Assembly: GCF_002078875.1 (NCBI RefSeq)
Contig: NC_034410.1
Span: forward strand, 37,786,145 to 37,850,144
Length of the DNA: 64,000 nt
DNA from: Numida meleagris
Taxonomy: Eukaryota > Chordata > Aves > Galliformes > Numididae
Direction of reading: 5' to 3'
Positions within the stretch are counted from its first letter, which is position 1, and the number at the start of each line of letters is the position of its first letter. Position numbers and translations under genes: made by a program. Shown here piece after piece: positions 59,301-64,000 of this stretch. Below the pieces are notes generated by a model. The model was not told the origin of the DNA and did no database searches. It saw only the letters and a list, made by a program, of their open reading frames with translations.

Positions 59301-62300
59301 TTGCTGGTGAGGTGGTTCACCGGCCCCGAACATTCCACATCCAGTGACACACATAAGGCATGGATTGGGAGAGTGGGAAAAACTAGAAATTACAACACTT
59401 ACCTTTGAAGAATACACAGTACTTTTTCTATGAATTTTCTTAACAAATGACAATAATGTGCATGTGTAACTGCATGATGGATGAAAATTGATCCAAAGGA
59501 GTGAAATTCATTATCCTTTGAGTACGTGTATGCAATATATTTACTTGAGTCAATAAGTATTCTTTTTCCCAATATATTTTCTTAATCTGATACCAAACAT
59601 TAAAAGTTTCTCCACATGCCAGCATCTTCATAAAGGTACGATATCTATCATTAAGATCATGCTATTTTTCTTCTTTATGTTGCATAAATAGGCCTGAATT
59701 AGAACTAAGTTTTAGCCTTCTAATTACCATATATGTTTGCTATCCCTTGTTTTGGGTAGTATCAGATAAACATTTAATTAAAATGCACATTTTAAATGTA
59801 AGTATTCTTCACTGAAGTTATTTATTACCCTTAGCACTGAACATTGGTTGACCTTCTTGAAAATGAGATTGAAGGAAATTATATAGTAAAAATTATATAT
59901 CACCTAAGCACCGACTACACACCAAAATGAACACTAATATTTCTGAGCATCTACCTAGACTAGACACCCTATTTCTTGCACCCACCAGGGCTTATGAAAC
60001 ACTTGTGCTACCATTAGGGTTTTCTTGTTTGACTCTTCCAGAGGAGATTTGAGCAAGGAGTGACTATTAAGTGCCTGAATACAAATCCTTACCATTATAA
60101 TCTTCCTGGGAAACTCATGGTTAAGATTGTCTAAAAACAGACTCATAAATTAATGGGATTGCTTGACTCTATAGGTCAGTCACTCATCTGGTGTAAGTAG
60201 TGAACAGTAAAAATCAGCAAAGACTTTCTTTCACCTTGGTGAATCCCAAGTATCTTAACTTGGGCCATATCAAACTGGCATAAATGAGTTATGCTAATGA
60301 ATTTCAGGTGATTGCCTTGGTGCCTGACCACTCCAATACCTGAGAAGCACAAAGGCTGTATTTTAGTATGCTGAGCAGATTCCTTGCTTGTCATAACTGA
60401 AGATTTGCTATGGTAACATTTGCTACTTCTGTAGTTTCTAGTAAGAACAGAGAACACATAGATCCTTTATGTAGAAACAAAGATGAAACAAAATATATCT
60501 CAACATTTCAGGCCAGTTTTATACATCATAAAGAAATAAATAGAACACCACTTTTCATGACTATCAAAAGCCATTTTTTTCTCCACAAAACTTGCTACCA
60601 GCTTCAAAGGGCTTTGTACATATTCTTTTTTCACCTTAATTTCAGAATTATTTTACTACTATGTGTTAAAAATGAAGGAATAAAGTATTTTGACTAAGGA
60701 ATAGTCAAAGTTTCATTCACTTTATCATTAACCAATAACATGTATGTTCATGTAAGACATCAGTATGATAATGATTACTAGTATTTTTAAGAACTAGTGC
60801 ATATTCAGAAATACTTCTATGATTGTATTTTGCATTCAATTGCTTTGCCAGATCCTCTCATGCAAAAGATTATCTCACCTATTTTAGTAACCCAGTTTTT
60901 TTTTTAAATGTCTGACTAGGCGTGTATTTTTATCATTATCATTTTTACTACTTAATGTAATTACAACTACTCACCTTTGTGGTAGCTATACTATTTACAA
61001 AGCTGATTTGCTGAAATCCTTTTTCACTTAAAGTTAGGCACACATCCCATCGTTCATTCACAACTTCATGAATAACTTTGAGTGCGACTCCAGTTTCATC
61101 CAGCTTGTCCTTTACGTAAAGATCTACGTAACTGCGGAATCCATTTACCTATGAGTAACACAGATAACAATTACTATTATTCACATTAAATACTCAGTCC
61201 ACTTAAAATAATTTGAAAGAGGCTCTTACAGGTAACTTCTTCCCATTCAACATAACTTTGACTCCTTTGCATGAGCCAGCCAAATCATATGCTCTTCTTG
61301 TCATGAGGGACACAATATCCTTGTCAAGTTTTTCCATTTTAAATTTAGATAGATCTGGTTGGAATGTAATGCATGTGTAGTCATCACCTTCAAAATGCTT
61401 AATCTTGGGTTCAGAAGTCTTCATCATATTGTTCATCCAAGTCTTTGGAAACAAAACATTTTAGATATTAGTTTAAATACAAGATGTTAACCTCCTCCCT
61501 CGTTCCACTTTCCAGCTATGCTAGGGCTGCAACAGCTACACAACTGGAATTTCACAGATGCCTTTTAGAGGTTTCCCCCGGTAAAATTTTAGGCATGAAA
61601 TTAATTGCTTTACCAAGAATTGCACAAGTATTGGTGACATCAGATTTGTGGTTTCTGTAAATATACAGGGATCATTTACATAGATAGACACAGTTCAAAT
61701 GTAAATAGATCCTACCACAAAACTAACCAAAAAACAAGTGAACTAGCTACATGGTCTTTATTGCCATCTACTACAGGCATCTGTAGAGGGGCTTATTAGT
61801 CCCCATAAAAAGACTCACTGGTCTCTGACATAGCAACTTTGTGGCTGTGCTTTTATTAAATTGCATTTAAGCAGTTAGTATAAAACGTTACATTTTTAAA
61901 GAGACAGATAAAACACTGAAATGTATTGTTTTTGTCAGTAACAAGACCGCACAACTAGAAATAGTCCAGGGAAAAAGAGAAATAAGCCACTAACTGTGAA
62001 AGATTCCAAAGCCAAGGAACTTTGGTAATTGTCCAAAGTTCTTCAAACACTTATAAAGGTAGCCAGCTCAAAGCTAGATACAGTAAATCAGGATACACGC
62101 AATCCTTGGACCTCGTGCTGACAGTTATAATTATGAGCAATGCGTTCATGTAGAGTATTTTTGTACCAAAGTACAGTTATGCTGATGTAATTCATGACCT
62201 ATACATTAAAATTTTTTTTCCTGACACTATATAAAATGATCTAGATAACTGTTTTAATGTTTACACAACTAAGTAGTTTTTTTTCCTGACAAATCATACC

Positions 62301-63861
62301 ATAATTACAAGATGTTTCAATTAAGCATAGTTTTCACCTGCATGTGGATAAACCTCAGTTTTAACAGCAGGAATTTTTCATTTTTAGTCATCTAGTACTT
62401 CTAATAAAATTATTACTTAGAGAAAACAAAGCAACCAACCAAAAAAAAAAAAAAAAGAAAAAGAAAAAACCACCAAACCAAGCCAAACCAACGCACTAAA
62501 TTCTAGTATGCAAAAATACCCATTTAACTGACTGAACTAATCTGGCCTGCATTGCCTATATGTCCTTTACATTTCAATGTTGCGCAATTCACTTTATGAA
62601 ATATAGAAAAAGTTTTAAATTTTAATCCTATAACTACAGAAAAGAGAAAAAAATTGAGATTATTTCTGTACCTGCTTAAAGCTGTGTTTGTATTCCTTGC
62701 AAGCAGTTTCAACTGTAAACTTTGTACTAAATATGTTACAAAGTTTTGCGCCATAGCCATTACGACCACCTGAAAAAATAAAATACAGTATGTTTCTATA
62801 GCAGAACTTTATTTATGATACACAGAGAGTATGTGAATGAAGTAAAACAATCCTATGTAAGATAAAAATTGGGCCATATGTCAACAGCTATCAAAGGTTG
62901 CCAGATTTATAGTCTCACACTACCTACAATCTGGTAGAACTGCTTCTGCTTCAATAAGGAGCCCTTTGCTCCTCCCCTATGTTGATCTAGAAGTTGCCTG
63001 CTGAAAGGCAAGTAACCACAACATCCCAAGACACCTGAAAACTAATTCATGTTCAGAGACAACTCATTCCACAACCACACACTCACTAGCCCTGACAGAA
63101 GAGAAGCAGAGAGAACAGAAGTTCAGAGGTAAAGAAGTTAGGTCACCTCTTCTTGGCAACAATTCATGATCAAAACCCATAAATAGACTGAAATCATGCT
63201 TTATTTCCCTGGAAACTCAGAGGAATTTCTAATACACTATATTAATTTTCAAATAAAATCAATTCATTGCTGCATGCTTTCTGAAAAGAAATCTCTAAAG
63301 TCATCACAATATGGGCTAAATATGTCAAGTAGGATAAAACAGAACTCTCATTCATGATCTAAATTACAGGTACTTCATAATTAGGATAATAAATCAGAGG
63401 CTACTTTATTGAAATTATTCTTTTCTTCATTTCAACTGCATAAATGTTTTAGTGCTTGCATATGACATAATTAAAATGGCTTTTTTTAACTGAGTAATGA
63501 TTACTGACATTAAATATGTAAATGTAAAATTTTACGTCAACATTGTTATTAAAAAATACTTTTTTTTAAAGTCGCTTTATTCATACAAAGAACTCTGGTA
63601 ATGGTGACTAGGTGATCATCCATTATGAAAAAGAGTAGAAAAAGTAAAAGGAGAAAGCACACTGATAAGCAGACTCGTTTCACTGAATAAAACAAAGCAA
63701 GTTAAATAGCCTTGCCTGTAACTTTTTTCTCATCATCGTCGTAGTTGCTAGATGTTAACAGCTGCCCAAAGATTAAAGCAGGAACGTATACTTTTTCTAC
63801 TTTGTGTTCCACAACTGGTATACCCTTCCCATTATTCCATATGCTGATGATGTTTGATTCC
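23200..63861 (-). CDS. TOP2B: TOP2B, DNA topoisomerase II beta, 32 coding exons (N-terminus outside window)
   Basis: Type II topoisomerase: it cuts both DNA strands through a tyrosyl-DNA bond, passes a second duplex through the break and reseals it using ATP. The beta form acts mainly in non-dividing cells at promoters, enhancers and loop anchors. The 32 exons total 4474 nt, about 1,490 codons ending in TAA, with every splice phase compatible. In order they give the GHKL ATPase (GGRNGYGAK), the transducer with the QTK loop, TOPRIM (EGDSA, DQDGSH), the winged helix with the active-site Tyr (PRYIF), tower, coiled-coil gate and a long charged C-terminal domain. The C-terminal sequence is of beta, not alpha, type. 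Relative to the human protein of about 1,620 residues, some 130 N-terminal residues are missing because they lie right of the window. Thirty of the 32 donors are GT; two are GC. The promoter is not in the window. Confidence 0.97.
23571..23668 (-). CDS. TOP2B: TOP2B exon E31: C-terminal domain, basic
   Basis: 98 nt, (G)[19 protein letters not shown] and [19 protein letters not shown] is a second likely nuclear localisation signal. Acceptor TCTCACCTAG, donor GTCAGT. Confidence 0.95.
23669..24503 (-). other. TOP2B intron E30-E31
   Basis: 835 bp, GT-AG. I see no repeat or gene in it. Confidence 0.8.
24504..24620 (-). CDS. TOP2B: TOP2B exon E30: C-terminal domain
   Basis: 117 nt, (A)[17 protein letters not shown] and [18 protein letters not shown]. 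It mixes a proline/lysine-rich DNA-binding type segment with an acidic serine cluster. Acceptor CTCCTAACAG, donor GTAGTA. Confidence 0.95.
24621..28023 (-). other. TOP2B intron E29-E30
   Basis: 3.4 kb. It contains the mariner-like element at 25219-25727. Open frames at 26860-27451 are short and have no protein likeness. Confidence 0.8.
25219..25727 (-). mobile_element. Galluhop-like mariner, internally deleted
   Basis: Both ends carry an imperfect inverted repeat of about 40 bp: CTAGGTTGCTCCGAAAGCAA at the left and, inverted, TGAGGGCCGCTCCAAAAGTA at the right, both running on into TGCCTCCTGTTT. TA dinucleotides flank it (25217-25218, 25728-25729), the mariner target duplication. The - strand still encodes the N-terminal helix-turn-helix part of a mariner transposase ([37 protein letters not shown]). 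The catalytic region is gone: about 510 bp remain against roughly 1.2 kb for a full element. The family name is from memory. Confidence 0.88.
28024..28134 (-). CDS. TOP2B: TOP2B exon E29: C-terminal domain
   Basis: 111 nt, (D)[35 protein letters not shown]. Acceptor GGTTATAG, donor [15 protein letters not shown] matches mammalian TOP2B. Confidence 0.95.
28454..28533 (-). CDS. TOP2B: TOP2B exon E28: C-terminal domain
   Basis: 80 nt, (E)[17 protein letters not shown] and [24 protein letters not shown] is shared with mammalian TOP2B, which settles the paralogue. The start at 28533 was chosen because it alone keeps frame with the split codon left by E27. Donor GTGAGC. Confidence 0.94.
29012..29219 (-). 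CDS. TOP2B: TOP2B exon E27: C-terminal domain, Asp/Asn-rich run
   Basis: 208 nt, (A)[19 protein letters not shown], then an Asp run and four asparagines, then [19 protein letters not shown] and KPSP. The acidic run is encoded by a GAT/AAT-type trinucleotide repeat (ATC repeats on the + strand near 29140-29175), a likely spot for length variation. Acceptor TTCTTTTAG, donor GTAAGT. Confidence 0.95.
29406..29931 (+). mobile_element. Outer CR1 copy, left part
   Basis: CR1 3' region reading AGCAGGAGCAGGGAGGTGAT through the end of the polymerase frame ([59 protein letters not shown]) to GGTGGATGGTT. The copy is cut here by another CR1 and resumes at 30108. Confidence 0.93.
29932..30107 (-). mobile_element. 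Inner CR1 copy inserted into an older CR1
   Basis: CATAGAACCATAGAATGGCT through CTCTGG is the reverse complement of the last ~175 bp of CR1. GGTT is found at both junctions (29928-29931 and 30106-30109), either a tiny target duplication or microhomology. Confidence 0.92.
30108..30161 (+). mobile_element. Outer CR1 copy, right part (3' tail)
   Basis: TTGGACTAGATGATCTTAGA and then CATTTCCAACTTCAGTGACT with decayed terminal octamers continue the CR1 interrupted at 29931. Confidence 0.9.
30191..30655 (-). other. Unidentified coding-like stretch, one internal stop
   Basis: On the - strand one frame is open for about 155 codons apart from a single TAG. It reads [33 protein letters not shown], stop, then [19 protein letters not shown] to [11 protein letters not shown] and TAA at 30191. 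The early part has a CxxC-and-CC pattern like a small zinc-binding motif. I do not recognise the protein. It could be a fragment of a retrocopied gene or mobile element, or chance in AT-rich DNA. No promoter, splice or poly(A) context supports a live gene. Confidence 0.25.
30769..30927 (-). CDS. TOP2B: TOP2B exon E26: C-terminal domain, basic nuclear signal and acidic patch
   Basis: 159 nt, (G)[47 protein letters not shown] plus one base. KKVKKR is a likely nuclear localisation signal and [13 protein letters not shown] resembles casein kinase 2 sites. Acceptor TTGTTACAG, donor GTATTC. Confidence 0.95.
30928..32276 (-). other. TOP2B intron E25-E26
   Basis: 1349 bp, with A-runs at 30963-30985 and an AT-rich stretch of TATTTATA-like repeats at about 31775-31905. 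No gene or mobile element seen. Confidence 0.8.
32277..32421 (-). CDS. TOP2B: TOP2B exon E25: C-terminal domain, SUMO-type site
   Basis: 145 nt, [44 protein letters not shown] plus one base. IKME fits the SUMO consensus (hydrophobic-Lys-x-Glu); use as a modification site is inferred from the motif only. Acceptor ATTTTTAG, donor GTGAGA. Confidence 0.95.
32755..32952 (-). CDS. TOP2B: TOP2B exon E24: start of C-terminal domain
   Basis: 66 in-frame codons, [49 protein letters not shown]. It is basic, with a lysine run at the end. Acceptor TTTGTTAG, donor GTAAAC. Confidence 0.95.
32953..33882 (-). other. TOP2B intron E23-E24
   Basis: 930 bp, no recognisable repeat or gene. Confidence 0.8.
33883..33966 (-). 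CDS. TOP2B: TOP2B exon E23: end of coiled coil
   Basis: 28 in-frame codons, [19 protein letters not shown] and LAAFVEELE. It closes the conserved catalytic core; the fast-evolving C-terminal domain follows. Acceptor CATTTTAG, donor GTATGT. Confidence 0.95.
34132..34287 (-). CDS. TOP2B: TOP2B exon E22: acidic insert and return helix
   Basis: 52 in-frame codons, [19 protein letters not shown] then [18 protein letters not shown] and IKHRDSK. The low-complexity acidic/serine insert precedes the invariant FNYILNM strand of the C-gate. Donor GTTGGT, weaker than its neighbours. Confidence 0.95.
34288..34931 (-). other. TOP2B intron E21-E22
   Basis: 644 bp, no recognisable repeat or gene. An AATAAA on the + strand at 34794 has no transcript context. 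Confidence 0.8.
34932..35023 (-). CDS. TOP2B: TOP2B exon E21: coiled-coil arm
   Basis: 92 nt, (E)[19 protein letters not shown] and [10 protein letters not shown]. The acceptor follows an almost pure pyrimidine tract of about 20 nt. [15 protein letters not shown] is conserved among TOP2A and TOP2B. Donor GTAATG. Confidence 0.95.
35127..35322 (-). CDS. TOP2B: TOP2B exon E20: coiled-coil C-gate arm
   Basis: 196 nt, [48 protein letters not shown] plus one base. It encodes one strand of the long coiled coil and part of the C-gate. Donor GTGAGT, acceptor TTTTATAG. Confidence 0.96.
35323..36249 (-). other. TOP2B intron E19-E20
   Basis: 927 bp, AT-rich; I see nothing in it. Confidence 0.8.
36250..36450 (-). 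CDS. TOP2B: TOP2B exon E19: tower to coiled coil
   Basis: 67 in-frame codons starting [18 protein letters not shown] and ending [27 protein letters not shown] is the helical entry into the C-gate arm. Acceptor TCTTAATAG, donor GTAACT. Confidence 0.96.
36890..37024 (-). CDS. TOP2B: TOP2B exon E18: tower domain
   Basis: 45 in-frame codons, [45 protein letters not shown]. Acceptor TTGCAATTTCAG, donor GTAAGT. Confidence 0.96.
37025..38572 (-). other. TOP2B intron E17-E18
   Basis: 1548 bp. A T-rich, low-complexity patch at 37280-37400 (TTTGGTT and TTGGTTG repeats on the + strand) is the only notable item. Confidence 0.8.
38573..38804 (-). CDS. TOP2B: TOP2B exon E17: tower domain
   Basis: 232 nt, (S)[53 protein letters not shown] and LDPHPM. 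EGIGTGW holds the conserved isoleucine that intercalates and bends the gate DNA. Acceptor TTTTTTAAAG, donor GTAAAA. Confidence 0.96.
38805..41286 (-). other. TOP2B intron E16-E17
   Basis: 2482 bp, more than half occupied by the CR1 copy at 39449-40779. The rest is AT-rich with no gene seen. Confidence 0.85.
39449..40779 (+). mobile_element. CR1 LINE, long 3' copy with near-intact polymerase end
   Basis: About 1.33 kb in sense for the + strand, antisense to TOP2B. One frame runs from 39461 to about 40420 with only two stops, TGA at 39800 and TAG at 40034; both sit where CR1 relatives have a coding codon. It includes [47 protein letters not shown] (catalytic box) and [15 protein letters not shown] small deletion near 40425 shifts the frame to [17 protein letters not shown] and ends [17 protein letters not shown]. 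The tail TGATTCTATGA closes it. It is dead but much better kept than the other copies here. Confidence 0.95.
41287..41435 (-). CDS. TOP2B: TOP2B exon E16: winged helix with active-site tyrosine
   Basis: 149 nt, [36 protein letters not shown], then [11 protein letters not shown]. The tyrosine codon at 41304-41306 in PRYIF aligns with the residue that attacks DNA and forms the 5'-phosphotyrosyl link; the arginine before it is also invariant in the family. Donor GTAAAC. Confidence 0.97.
41436..42212 (-). other. TOP2B intron E15-E16
   Basis: 777 bp, nothing recognisable. Confidence 0.8.
42213..42334 (-). CDS. TOP2B: TOP2B exon E15: winged helix
   Basis: 122 nt, (G)[44 protein letters not shown] and the AYHHGE turn are conserved in all eukaryotic type II enzymes and contact the cleaved DNA segment. 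Donor GTGAGT. Confidence 0.97.
42335..44328 (-). other. TOP2B intron E14-E15
   Basis: 1994 bp, very AT-rich, with a TA repeat at 43470-43490 flanked by further ATAT-type sequence to 43580. No gene seen. Confidence 0.8.
43470..43490. repeat. TA dinucleotide microsatellite
   Basis: About ten TA units in a row, interrupted by G at the right end and followed by TATC/TATA variants. A candidate length polymorphism in a TOP2B intron. Confidence 0.9.
44329..44443 (-). CDS. TOP2B: TOP2B exon E14: start of winged-helix domain
   Basis: 115 nt, [19 protein letters not shown] and [18 protein letters not shown] plus one base. Donor GTAAGC, acceptor [17 protein letters not shown] begins the DNA-gate segment that leads to the active-site tyrosine. 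Confidence 0.96.
44536..44628 (-). CDS. TOP2B: TOP2B exon E13: cleavage core
   Basis: 31 in-frame codons, [18 protein letters not shown] and [13 protein letters not shown]; acceptor TTTTTTCAG, donor GTGAGT. A 92-bp intron separates it from E14. Confidence 0.96.
44629..48050 (-). other. TOP2B intron E12-E13
   Basis: 3422 bp. It contains an ATT trinucleotide run near 45450-45470 and a divergent CR1 copy at 46630-47080. Otherwise no gene seen. Confidence 0.8.
46630..47080 (+). mobile_element. CR1 LINE 3' fragment, a different subfamily
   Basis: GGAGGGCCACAAAGATGATT, TGTTCAGCCTGTAGAAGAGA, CACTGGAACAGGCTGCCCAG and TTCCAACCTCTACAATTCTG are typical of the CR1 3' end. The wording differs from the other copies in the window, pointing to another CR1 subfamily. 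It ends in ATTCTGTG-ATTCTGTA octamers. Confidence 0.9.
48051..48160 (-). CDS. TOP2B: TOP2B exon E12: end of TOPRIM region
   Basis: 110 nt, (G)[19 protein letters not shown] to [10 protein letters not shown]. Acceptor TTGTATAG, donor GTGAGA. It contains the GLGTST turn and the acidic PEDD segment of the cleavage core. Confidence 0.96.
48370..48475 (-). CDS. TOP2B: TOP2B exon E11: TOPRIM to winged-helix
   Basis: 106 nt, [19 protein letters not shown] to KAWKIKYYK plus one base; acceptor TTTTTAAAG, donor [18 protein letters not shown], completed in E12, is a hallmark sequence of eukaryotic topo II. Confidence 0.96.
48573..48683 (-). CDS. TOP2B: TOP2B exon E10: TOPRIM, DQDGSH motif
   Basis: 37 in-frame codons that begin [14 protein letters not shown] (motif at 48666-48683) and end EEFITPIVK. 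The aspartates complete the TOPRIM metal site together with the EGDSA glutamate in E8. Donor GTACGG, acceptor TGATTTAG. Confidence 0.97.
49125..49150. repeat. AAAAT pentanucleotide microsatellite
   Basis: About five AAAAT units in tandem, 65 bp left of the solo LTR. Confidence 0.9.
49216..49525 (+). mobile_element. Solo LTR with intact 5-bp target duplication
   Basis: The 310-bp element starts TGTATGGGAACTG and ends TATCGCTACA, giving TGTA/TACA termini. The 5-bp sequence CAGGC flanks both ends (49211-49215 and 49526-49530). It contains a TATA-like CATTTAAGGG at about 49360. No internal retroviral genes are present, so it is what remains after recombination between two LTRs. It is related to the copy at 18990. 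The family is not assigned. Confidence 0.85.
49942..50067 (-). CDS. TOP2B: TOP2B exon E9: TOPRIM
   Basis: 42 in-frame codons, [19 protein letters not shown] to GKIMIMTDQ. The final DQ starts the DxD run completed by E10, so the metal-binding motif is split by an intron. Donor GTTAGT, acceptor TTTCATACAG. Confidence 0.96.
50068..50778 (-). other. TOP2B intron E8-E9
   Basis: 711 bp, nothing recognisable. Confidence 0.8.
50779..50936 (-). CDS. TOP2B: TOP2B exon E8: TOPRIM, EGDSA metal-binding motif
   Basis: 158 nt reading (G)[19 protein letters not shown], then [19 protein letters not shown] and NVREASHKQ. The glutamate of EGDSA (motif codons 50884-50898) is the first acidic ligand of the catalytic magnesium. 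[12 protein letters not shown] is the nucleic-acid-proximal strand conserved from gyrase to topo II. Donor GTAAGT. Confidence 0.97.
50937..52675 (-). other. TOP2B intron E7-E8
   Basis: 1739 bp, AT-rich, nothing recognisable. Confidence 0.8.
52676..52814 (-). CDS. TOP2B: TOP2B exon E7: linker from transducer to TOPRIM
   Basis: 139 nt, [19 protein letters not shown] to [11 protein letters not shown] plus one base. Acceptor GCTTATAG, donor [21 protein letters not shown] is the conserved lead-in to the TOPRIM core. Confidence 0.96.
52815..53983 (-). other. TOP2B intron E6-E7
   Basis: 1169 bp, nothing recognisable apart from a short ATACA repeat near 53610-53625. Confidence 0.8.
53984..54121 (-). 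CDS. TOP2B: TOP2B exon E6: transducer with QTK loop
   Basis: 46 codons, [16 protein letters not shown] to LSEKFFKA, acceptor TTTCAACAG and donor GTAAGT. SQTKENM holds the QTK loop (codons at 54053-54061), whose lysine reaches into the ATP site of the ATPase domain and senses the nucleotide. Confidence 0.96.
54217..54218 (-). other. GC splice donor after TOP2B E5
   Basis: The - strand junction reads CCATTTCAG followed by GCAAGTAAC. The rest of the donor fits the consensus and only GC replaces GT. Using the nearest GT, four bases further on, would break the frame into E6. Confidence 0.85.
54219..54320 (-). CDS. TOP2B: TOP2B exon E5: transducer
   Basis: 34 in-frame codons, [16 protein letters not shown] to [11 protein letters not shown]. 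The acceptor is CTCATTAAG. The only splice site that keeps the frame into VKNHIWVF of E6 is a GC donor (GCAAGT), so the following 97-bp intron is GC-AG. Confidence 0.95.
57180..57360 (+). repeat. Purine-rich low-complexity stretch
   Basis: Long AAAAAG/GAAAGAAA-type runs on the + strand, that is pyrimidine-rich on the transcribed TOP2B sense strand. The strand bias is strong over about 180 bp. Confidence 0.7.
57940..58100. repeat. Possible ancient sauropsid dispersed repeat
   Basis: ACTGGTTACTTACCAGTAAT, then TTCTTGCTCTTAGAAG and CATTCCTGTGTCCATTC resemble, from memory, a repeat common in turtle and crocodile genomes that begins with a GGTTACTTACCGTAA-type sequence. The match is partial and I cannot test it. 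Confidence 0.3.
60975..61148 (-). CDS. TOP2B: TOP2B exon E4: transducer domain start
   Basis: 58 in-frame codons from [16 protein letters not shown] to [14 protein letters not shown], acceptor ACTCATAG and donor [18 protein letters not shown], completed by E5, is a strongly conserved eukaryotic topo II sequence. The 6.65-kb intron after it is the largest in this part of the gene. Confidence 0.96.
61230..61442 (-). CDS. TOP2B: TOP2B exon E3: ATPase domain
   Basis: 71 in-frame codons, [17 protein letters not shown] to MLNGKKLP, with acceptor TTTCCAAAG and donor GTAAGA. It continues the GHKL fold ([31 protein letters not shown]). Only an 81-bp intron separates it from E4, one of the shortest in the gene. 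Confidence 0.96.
61443..62671 (-). other. TOP2B intron E2-E3
   Basis: 1229 bp with an A-rich run at 62440-62470; nothing else recognised. Confidence 0.8.
62672..62769 (-). CDS. TOP2B: TOP2B exon E2: GHKL ATPase, GxxGxG lid
   Basis: 98 nt after TTTTTTCAG. It completes the glycine codon and reads [18 protein letters not shown], then [11 protein letters not shown] before a GTACAG donor. GRNGYGAK is the conserved nucleotide-binding loop of type II topoisomerases, which wraps the ATP phosphates. Confidence 0.96.
62770..63715 (-). other. TOP2B GC-AG intron E1-E2
   Basis: 946 bp, starting GCAAGG and ending TTTTTTCAG on the - strand. No repeat recognised. Confidence 0.8.
63714..63715 (-). other. 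GC splice donor after TOP2B E1
   Basis: The - strand junction reads AAAGTTACAG followed by GCAAGG. The exon must end here because the split glycine codon is completed by GT at the start of E2. No nearby GT gives the same phase. Confidence 0.85.
63716..63861 (-). CDS. TOP2B: TOP2B exon E1: GHKL ATPase, N-box region following
   Basis: 146 nt, entering with the last base of a split codon and leaving with the first. It reads [19 protein letters not shown], then [18 protein letters not shown] and DDEKKVT(G). [11 protein letters not shown] contains the DxGxG-equivalent ATP-binding loop of the ATPase. The intron after it starts GCAAGG, not GT. The acceptor before it is TTTTGTAG. Confidence 0.95.
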
Positions 63862-64000
63862 CTACAAAATAGTAAAGAAAGACATTAAACCAATTAATGT
63901 AATCCTGAAAAATGACCCCTGCACACATTTTACATGCTTCGGTAACTGCATAAATTACAAGAAAACATCATATTCTTACTATCTCTATTCACAGCTCTAA
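63862..64000 (-). other. TOP2B intron upstream of E1 (partial)
   Basis: Intron sequence running off the right edge. The exons for the first ~130 residues and the promoter lie beyond it. Confidence 0.8.

Larger units (their letters stand above)
54321..60974 (-). other. TOP2B intron E4-E5, the longest intron in the window
   Basis: 6654 bp. It shows no CR1 or LTR that I can recognise. There is a purine-rich stretch at 57180-57360 and a possible old dispersed repeat at about 57940-58100. Confidence 0.8.

Overview
The window is vertebrate nuclear DNA, almost certainly from a galliform bird and most probably chicken. The exons encode RARB and TOP2B proteins of avian type. The interspersed repeats are CR1 LINE fragments with the typical 3' octamer ends, plus a mariner-like element whose ends fit the chicken 'Galluhop' family. 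The species call is from memory of these families, not from a database search.

Two convergent (tail-to-tail) genes fill the whole window. On the + strand are the last five coding exons of RARB (retinoic acid receptor beta) at 3509-3669, 10127-10303, 16525-16729, 18054-18212 and 21403-21599, followed by a 3' UTR of about 1.2 kb. They encode the end of the hinge, the whole ligand-binding domain and the F region; the DNA-binding-domain exons lie to the left. On the - strand are 32 coding exons of TOP2B (DNA topoisomerase II beta), from 63861 down to the stop codon at 23200. They cover about 1,490 residues: most of the ATPase domain, TOPRIM, the winged helix with the active-site tyrosine, tower, coiled-coil gate and the acidic/basic C-terminal domain. 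Only the first N-terminal exons lie beyond the right edge. Splice phases match at every junction. In the exon entries E1 is the most 5' TOP2B exon in the window and E32 the last; R1-R5 are the RARB exons.

The two genes end about 50 bp apart, and an AT palindrome there carries AATAAA on both strands. The introns hold CR1 fragments in both orientations (one inserted into another), two related solo-LTR-like elements, a deleted mariner and an orphan CpG island at about 15.24-15.72 kb.

No new multi-gene system is visible. The most unusual item is a CR1 fragment (- strand, RARB last intron) whose 5' end is fused to the first ~32 nt of U2 snRNA. Next are two GC-AG introns in TOP2B, the back-to-back poly(A) signals and the intronic CpG island. 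RARB is a ligand-controlled transcription factor and TOP2B a type II topoisomerase acting at promoters and loop anchors; their adjacency is, from memory, conserved in human 3p24.
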